This document shows, one piece after another, positions 57,901 to 64,000 of a stretch of DNA of 64,000 bases. The position numbers and the translations under genes are program-made. The notes beneath the pieces were generated by a model, which did no database searches, was not told the origin of the DNA, and saw nothing but the letters and a program-made list of their open reading frames with translations. Origin of the DNA: Dryas octopetala (taxonomy: Eukaryota; Streptophyta; Magnoliopsida; Rosales; Rosaceae); contig OY992835.1 in NCBI GenBank assembly GCA_963921425.1, positions 3,472,001-3,536,000 on the forward strand, written 5' to 3'. Every line of letters begins with the position of its first letter. The first letter of the stretch is position 1.

Positions 57901-59133
57901 ACCCTCTTCCAAAACTGAACCAGGACGCAGACTGGAAGGAAGTTGTCAACACGTGAGTTGCTTTTTTGCCATTTTAAATCATTAAAATGCATTGCAAATT
58001 TGGTTACATATATTGTAATTTAAACATACTGATATTTTGTTGATATATTAGTGCCATTCGACAGTTTAATGTACTTACGGGTAGGAACAGTCGGAAAACA
58101 ATACAGTGGAAGCATCTTTCTGTAAGTATATATTATTTAATCTAGTGGTTTGTTTTTACAAATATTTCTATCATTGGAAGCATCATGCATAATAACCATC
58201 TGCATGTCATTAATTGGATTCGGATTTTGTGTAGTGTCCTAAACAACCTGGTGGAGTTGAATGTGGTTACTATGTGATGATGTATATGAAGGAGATCATC
58301 GAGGACACGAACCTGGGATTTGAGACCAAGGTAGGAATCCAATTGACTCTTTGTTTATTGGATCACTTGTGAGTTTTTGTGTGTAGTGCTTTGTCAATCT
58401 TTCATTTTGCATAAAAAATGCAAGCTAATGATTGGTACCTAGCTAGGACTGGTCAATGTATATAGTTAATGGATTGTTGGCTTTTGGATGTTTGATTGGC
58501 TAAACCCTTTATTTGATATTATTGGATATGTTTGGAAGTCTGCCTTCATCATTATTTAATTTATGCAAAATGCAGGATAAATGATTGCTGGTCCATTGAA
58601 TGGAAGATGTATATACATATATAATAGATTGCACAGATAGGAACTATGGTATTTATGGATTTGGGACTACTACTTTGCATTTTTCATTTGAAGTTCAATT
58701 GGATCTACATACCTATTGGATGTCTGATAGTCTTGCCAGCTTTATTTCAAATATTGCATGTCTAGGTGACTTTGATAGCATGTAGGCTTATAACTTTATG
58801 CGCCTCTGCCTTCACTATTTTAATAGCTATATTGCATATATGTCTTGGTGATACTGTATGCAGCCTTATAACATGGCCAAGCTTAGTTTGAACACTTTAA
58901 TTACTAGTTGTCTTTCAACTTGATTGGGCTTAATTATAGCATGGCCCAGCCTTATGCCTCATATTTATATATGTTAGGTTTATTTACTGTTTGTAATTGA
59001 CTTGGTGCCTTCTGTTTTTAAATGTTTGCAGTGGACTAATCCGAATAAAAAGCGAACCAGTTACACACAGGAGCAACTTGATCAGATCCGGATTGAATGG
59101 GGCAACTTTGTTTCTGCCAATTATATTCAGTAG
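54946..59133 (+). CDS. CACTA accessory protein: H1-like tail, Ptta/En-Spm region and Ulp1-like C48 protease
   Basis: Likely the TNPA-role partner of the transposase. Proposed exons: 54946-55458, 55586-55798, 55919-56011, 56107-56220, 56310-56753, 56888-57139, 57243-57499, 57587-57757, 57845-57952, 58052-58121, 58235-58330, 59032-59133. All have GT-AG borders, phases agree, and the product is 810 residues. Residues ~22-62 are lysine/alanine repeats (KKAATP). Residues ~125-240 resemble the Ptta/En-Spm (Transposase_24) region (TDEMWPKVDKNLKQKIWEEV, SAGSKWRSFKTALTKKF). Residues ~350-400 form a coiled coil (NELLAILKKENQDLLERIQ). Residues ~460-540 resemble DUF8039. Residues ~625-790 are a Ulp1-like cysteine protease with the expected His688 (SHWIL), Asp705 (FVLDPL), Gln749 and Cys755 (GGVECGYY). 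Such domains cleave SUMO or related tags; the target here is unknown. Exon borders are by eye. Confidence 0.85.
55011..55134 (+). repeat. 18-bp coding minisatellite (KKAATP repeats)
   Basis: About seven copies of an 18-bp unit, aagaaagctgccacaccr, in frame in the first exon of the accessory gene. They give KKAATP repeats that resemble the basic tail of linker histone H1. The last two copies have drifted (KKAVTE, KKAVKS). Confidence 0.92.
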
Positions 59134-59690
59134 ATGACAGATGGAGTTGGTATGTGGGGTTTGGACATTTTGTGGATAAGTTTTTGAAGCTAGCTAGTAG
59201 TGCTGCCATATTTGCCAATTTTTTGTCAAGGAAGCTTAGAACATGTGTTAGACATTGGCATTTTTGTGTGAATATTGAAGCTGAATTATATATAACCAGG
59301 TGTTGGCATTTTTTGTGTGAAGAAAGGTAACAAGTGCTGCCAATTAATATTTTGTAAATGAAGGCAGCCTTTAGAAGTGGTGAATCATGCACCTATTTTG
59401 TGCAAGTGCATGGGCTGATTATTGGTTTTTGTAAAGGGATGCTATGCATGGGCTGATTATTGGTTTTTGTAAAGGGATGCTAGCTTAATTTAGATACTAG
59501 CTAGGATGGGATGATGTAATTCATTATGGATATATGCTCCATATTTTGGTGCAATGTGTAATCCTTTTTCGGAAAGTCTTGGAATACTTGTATTGGATAT
59601 ATGTTGGAATTAATGGTAATGGAATGGATTGAGATTGCACCAATTTCAGGCTTATATATATATGTAAATTTATATCTTTTATATCAGGAT
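59134..59690 (+). other. 3' region of the CACTA-3 accessory gene
   Basis: Downstream of the stop at 59131-59133. It includes a direct tandem duplication of a ~40-bp unit (gcatgggctgattattggtt...), at about 59409-59448 and 59449-59485, and A/T-rich sequence that could provide poly-A signals. No other gene is seen. Confidence 0.55.
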
Positions 59691-60543
59691 TGTAGTACAA
59701 ATTCGATAATAACAGTGACATTATAGCACAAATTTCATATCAGTTTATGTTAAAAAAAACCAATATCTAAGTAACATTACAATATCAGTAAATATAAAAA
59801 ACCTGATGTCCAAAATGGTCTTTTATATCAGTTATATATCAAATACAGATGTTTTCGATACATTCAAAAATCTATGTAGATCAGTTATAGGAGTATAAAA
59901 CGACATCTAAGGTAACATTTCATATCAGTTTATGTTAAAACACAGAAATATAAAATAGCATAAATATCAGTTTACCAAAAACAACCAATATCTAAGTAAC
60001 ATTACAATATCAATAATTATTAACAAACCCGATGTCCAACATAGTCTTTTATATCAGTTACATATCAAATACAGATGTTTTAGGTACTTTCAAACAACCA
60101 TTTACATCACAAAAACCGATATATAACATAATATAGAGATCTGTTCTTATAGACTTAAACGATATCTAAACTAGTTAACAATATCAAAAATCACATAAAA
60201 TATTATGTGGAAATCATAAAATAATACATTTAATGGGTTTTTCATATCGATAAATATATGAGAACGGATGTCTAAATCAGATTTTAGATCATTTACATAG
60301 TAATTAACGATGTCTTTATTGTCTTTAATATCAGTTTCAGAATCTTAACGCTCCAGAAAATTGGAAAACGGATATCTAAAGGGACCATTGGACATCAGAA
60401 TTTAAACAAAAAAGATGTCTAAACTCATTTTAGATATCAGTGTAATACCGATATCTTAAGTACGTACATTAGACATCGCCTGCCTAGACATCGCCCGAAA
60501 ACATGAAAAGACATCAGTTATTCACTGATATATAAGGGGGGTA
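59690..60543 (+). promoter_or_regulatory. 3' subterminal repeats of CACTA-3
   Basis: About 850 bp filled with short motifs in both orientations: TATCAGTT/AACTGATA, GATGTCTA and GATATCT. A longer unit starting atttcatatcagtttatgtt appears at 59733 and again at about 59926, each followed by 'ccaatatctaagtaacatta' and 'tcttttatatcagtta', so a partial ~200-bp tandem duplication is visible. These are expected binding sites for the element's own accessory protein. Confidence 0.8.
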
Positions 60544-60555
60544 TTTGGCGTAGTG

Positions 60556-61199
60556 CGGGAACCTTTTGGTGCAATTTGGACGAAATTGGACCAAGTATGC
60601 ACCGAAATGAGGTTTTTGTGTGTACTTAACACCAAATGTGGTTCAATACGTCTAGAACGCTAATCCTAACATGAGAAAGTGGTTCCCAATGTTTTTCTTG
60701 CCATCTGGGAACGTTTTGGTGCAATTAGGACGAAATTGGACCAAGGTTGCACCAAAATGATGTTTTTGTGCGTTCTTAACACCAATTGTGGTTCAAAAGG
60801 TGTAAAACCCTAATTCTAACATGAAAAAGTGCTTTGACATGTCTTTCTTGCCATCCGGGAACGTTTTGGTACAATTAGAACAAAATTGGACCAAGTTTGC
60901 ACCGAAATTACGTTTTCGTGCGTTCTTAACACTAAAGGCAGTTCAAAAGGTCTAGAACGCTAATCCTAACATGAAAAGTGCTTCCCATATTTTTTTTGGC
61001 CAACTGTGAACCTGTTGGTGCAATTTGGACGAAATTGGACTAAGTATGCAGCAAAATAACGTTTTTGAGATGTCATAACACCAAATGTGCTTCAATAGAT
61101 CTAAAACACTCATCCTAACATAAGAAAGTTATTCTACATGTCTTTCTTGCCATCCGGGAACATTTTGGTACAATTAGAACGAAATTGGACCAAGTATGC
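60556..61199 (-). repeat. 150-bp satellite, reverse orientation
   Basis: About four monomers continuing the array at 49393-49858 across CACTA-3. It ends with TATGC (61195-61199), the target duplication of the LTR-B at 61200. Confidence 0.93.
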
Positions 61200-62616
61200 T
61201 GTAACGCCCCGAACCTCGGGCCCATAAAAATACTGAAACACTGTCTTTCAACCATTTTTCAAAGAATGAGCCATGCACATAAACATAAATAAATACATTT
61301 CTTTCAAATAAAAAATTTATGTAAAACAACTGTATTAAAAATAATTGATAAAACTCAAAATGGGTCCCACTGCCTCGTCTTCTCCTCACTGCCTCCTCAA
61401 CCTGCTTAACCTGCAAAAACACAAACCAGTGCAACCATGTAAAAAGACCAAAATGCCCTTCACGGCGCCATTGCTCGGATGTCAAATCCGGCAGCGTAAC
61501 GGCATCGGGAATGAGTACCTTGACTTGAAATGGCGTGTTTTAAATTCAATCTATTTATAAGAGGACTTATTATATCTAGTATGATTATCATAATGATTAT
61601 TTATCAGGATGTGAACCTGCTTGTGCAGAGTGACCTCTTCGTACGAGATTGTGGCCAGGATATGAGCCTACTCGTGCGGAGTGACCTCTCCGTACGAGAT
61701 TGTGGCCAGGATACAAGTCTGCTCGTGCGGAGTGACCTCTCCGTACGAGATTATGGCCAGGATACAAGTCTGCTCGTGCGGAGTGACCTCTATATACGAG
61801 ATTGTGGCCATGGTTTGAGCCTGGCCGTGCGCGGGATTGTGGCCAGGACATTGTCTATAGTACGGGTACGAGTATGGTGTAATTTCATTATTCTTCCAAA
61901 GAATTCTTTTACAAAAGTTTAAACGAGAAGTTCTTTTTATGCTTTATCTTGATTCTTGGACTTCTAGTTTTGCATGATATTTCTATTTAGAAAGTTCTCT
62001 GTGAATGACTGCATATCGGTTTTATTCATGTATCTTATGTTAAATAGTTTCCATGACATTTGAGGAGAGATTTTTGATAAACGTTTTAAAACTGGGGGAT
62101 TTCAAAGAGCGATGTGAGGTTTTAGTGTTAAGTTTGCTTATAAGGATTTCTGAAAGGATAGATAGCCTTTATTTTCGTTTTTCCACTCACTGAGTTTATC
62201 TCACAATTTTCTTATTTTGTCTTAAATTTTTTTTCCCCCCAGGCCGTAGCATTTGTGGAGGTCGAGCCAATCACGTCGAGGCATAGCGTCCCTTTTCTCT
62301 ACGCGGATCTTGTAGGCATCGCTTCCGATTTGGAAGTTTCTTTTCTTTAACTGTAAAAATTGTTGTAATAGGAGTAGTGGCTTTGATAGCCATACTTAAA
62401 TTATAAGATTATTTTGTATTTGTTGGGTCTGAGACCCTTTTTGGTTGTGGTAGAGGCGACTGATGTTTTTAGAAGTATTTTTACAGGTTGATAAATTTTG
62501 GGATTGTCCATTTTCAGGGGAGGTTCTACCGAATTTTCAGTAGGATTTTTCCTTGATTTTGGATTCCCACAGGACCTCTTCGAGATTCAGGGTGGAATCT
62601 GGGGGCGGTCTTGTCA
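61200..62616 (+). mobile_element. Short solo LTR, family B
   Basis: A 1,417-bp unit from TGTAACGCCCC to CGGTCTTGTCA with a perfect 5-bp duplication TATGC (61195-61199 and 62617-62621). The 3' half (from about 61600) aligns well with the other LTR-B copies: minisatellite, 'actgggggatttcaaagagc', 'ggaggtcgagccaatcacgt' and 'tctgagaccctttttggttg'. The 5' half is shorter and lacks the GC-rich stretch, so it is a distinct LTR-B subfamily or a deleted copy. Confidence 0.87.
61610..61860 (+). repeat. 51-bp minisatellite inside LTR-B
   Basis: About four copies of a unit containing gattgtggccaggata and gtgcggagtgacctctccg, closely matching the minisatellite at 14524-14745. The frames at 61530-61922 on both strands are shadows of it. 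Confidence 0.88.
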
Positions 62617-62921
62617 TATGCACCGAATTGACATTTTCGTGCGTTCTTAACACCAAATGCGGTTAAAAAGGTCTAGAACGCTAATTTCAACATGACAAAG
62701 TGGTTTGACATGACTTTCTTGCCAACCGAGAAACTTTTCGTGTAATTTAGACGAAATTGGACCAAGTATGCACCGAAATGAGGTTTTTGTGTGTTCTTAA
62801 CACCAAATGTGGTTCAATAGGTCAAGAACGCTAATCCTAACATGAGAAAGTGGTTTCCAATGTCTTTCTTGCCATCTGAGAATGTTTTCGAGCAATTAGG
62901 ATGAAATTGGACCAAGTATGC
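62617..62921 (-). repeat. 150-bp satellite, reverse orientation
   Basis: Two monomers continuing the inverted array. It is interrupted right after ccaagtatgc by another LTR at 62922, at the same monomer position as the LTR-B insertion at 61200. Confidence 0.92.
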
Positions 62922-63048
62922 TGTTGTATGTTTTCCTAGAGCAAAATTAAATAACATTTCCTGAGCTCTAAGTTAACTCGCAAGTGCACGAATCGCGGAG
63001 TAGCAAAGCTTACAAATACGAGGTCGATCCCACAGGGAATTGGACTAG
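62922..63048 (-). mobile_element. Partial LTR, family-A-like, minus strand
   Basis: Begins TGTTGTATG and soon shows the family-A R-U5 block (ctcgcaagtgcacgaatcg, then gaggtcgatcccacagggaa). After about 125 bp it gives way to a plus-strand LTR start. The rest is not in the window. Confidence 0.7.
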
Positions 63049-64000
63049 TGTTGGGTCCTTAAATATTTGCATTTTAGGCCCTCTATCTTCATATATTTAG
63101 TACTTAGTCCCTATATTTTATGTTATTTATTTGTGTTTTTCTCTTTTGTAGGTGGAAAGCCCATAGGAATTAAATGAATGCAAATCAGCCCATTTTGAGC
63201 TTAAAAGAATATGTGCTGTTTAAAGGGAAACCCAAGATCAAGAGAGGGTCCAAGAGCATGAAGAAATGGAAGCCCAGCCCAAACCACATAGGAAGTGGGG
63301 TGTGTGCTAAGAGAGAAGGGCTGGCCGCACCTTGCAAGGCTTTCCTTTCCTAATTGGGCTCTAAAAATCAGATTTGATATAACCTGATTTATTTCATTTT
63401 AATTCCTGATTTATTGAAGCCCATTAAGGGAGGAAATCAGCTACATGCAAGCCCATAGGGATCAGCTACACCATGCGCAAGAGAGGGAAACCCTAGGGCC
63501 TTGCGCAAGTCACTTAAGCCCAAGAAGCCAAGCCCATGCCGCATCTTCCTAGCTTGGAAACCCTAGCTGCCGCACATCCTTCCTTCCCAAAACCCTAGCT
63601 GCTGCACACCCTTATATATACATCTCTTTCTATCATTTTAGGGGGTCACACACTTGGAAAAAATCAGAAAATAGAGAGAGAGAGGCTGCTGGAGGCGTGA
63701 GCTCTCCTTGGGGTGTTTTCTCTTCTTCTTCTTCTTTTCTTGTAATTGTTAGACGAAAAACATGATTACGTGGCTGTTCTTGTTTTCTAGCATGAACTAA
63801 TCACGTTTTCTAGGGCCTAGGATTCAGCCCTAGGCCGAATATTCAGTGGATTGGTGATGTAGTTGCTGTTTGTTTAATTCCATGGATTTGATGATTTTGA
63901 TTTCACTTTTATCATTGTTCTCTATGTGTTTTTAATCCTTGATTGATCACCTATTGCATCTAGAATTTAATCAATTTAGGGTGAGGACAACCAATCAGCC
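63049..64000 (+). mobile_element. Partial LTR, plus strand, distant relative of family A, cut by window end
   Basis: Begins TGTTGGGTCC. It shows a layout like LTR-A, with AAACCCTAG motifs (63489-63600), a TATATATA-like run (63611-63618), GA-rich leader and an 'ttgatcacctattgcatctag' block resembling 20945-20985, but the sequence is well diverged. The far end is outside the window, and a target duplication cannot be confirmed. Confidence 0.6.

Larger units (their letters stand above)
49859..60555 (+). mobile_element. CACTA-3, apparently intact autonomous En/Spm-type transposon
   Basis: A 10,697-bp element with inverted ends CACTACGCCAAA (49859-49870) and TTTGGCGTAGTG (60544-60555) and a perfect 3-bp duplication CGG (49856-49858 and 60556-60558) in satellite. 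It holds two plus-strand genes: a TNP2-type transposase (51325-54742) and a second protein with a Ulp1-like protease (54946-59133). Both can be read without a break using consensus GT-AG introns. Repeat-rich subterminal zones lie at 49870-50060 and 59690-60543. This two-gene layout matches En/Spm (TNPD and TNPA roles). The end sequence differs from CACTA-1 (CACTACTACAAA), so it is a separate subfamily. Whether it is expressed cannot be told. Confidence 0.93.

Noticed and set aside
61530-61922. Frames with repeated LLVRSDLSVRDCGQD-like strings on both strands
   Set aside because: Translations of the 51-bp minisatellite in LTR-B; the matching array at 14524 gives similar repeats, so this is repeat structure rather than a gene.

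Overview
The window is repeat-only DNA from a plant nucleus, most likely a eudicot centromere or pericentromere. I found no host gene, rRNA, tRNA or CRISPR array. The evidence is plant transposon families (CACTA/En-Spm, Mutator-like, Ty3/gypsy with tRNA-Asp or tRNA-iMet primer sites), a plant pararetrovirus fossil, and a satellite with a ~150-bp monomer that forms the ground layer into which the rest was inserted. The species cannot be named from the sequence.

Layout. 1-695: partial minus-strand LTR (family B). 696-6122: broken CACTA element (CACTA-1) carrying a family-B solo LTR. 6123-6820: satellite. 6821-17759: minus-strand remnant of a gag-only LTR element (family A) carrying a solo LTR-A (7112-9533) and a solo LTR-B (10332-15435), the latter itself holding another solo LTR-A (11152-13537). 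17760-19197: satellite. 19198-31156: a structurally complete family-A element with a 5-bp target duplication, gag-protease only, whose 3' LTR holds a solo LTR-B. 31157-35061: the same satellite array resumes. 35062-38355: fragment of an endogenous caulimovirid. 38356-42412: second broken CACTA copy (CACTA-2) with a solo LTR-A. 42413-43380: satellite. 43381-49392: broken minus-strand Ty3/gypsy element with a small Mutator-like element inside. 49393-49858: satellite, now in the opposite orientation. 49859-60555: apparently intact 10.7-kb CACTA element (CACTA-3). 60556-62921: inverted satellite with a short solo LTR-B. 62922-64000: two partial LTRs at the window edge.

The best candidate for a working system is CACTA-3. 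It has matching 12-bp termini, a 3-bp target duplication and subterminal repeat fields. Its first gene is a three-exon TNP2-type transposase. Its second is a twelve-exon gene joining a lysine/alanine-rich H1-like tail, a Ptta/En-Spm-type region and a C-terminal Ulp1-like cysteine protease whose His-Asp-Gln-Cys residues are all present. The satellite shows a 10-monomer (1.5-kb) higher-order repeat with hybrid monomers, and carries a 17-bp motif matching 8 of the 9 essential CENP-B-box positions.

Boundaries come from target duplications and terminal motifs read by eye. Family names rest on recognised motifs, not database searches.
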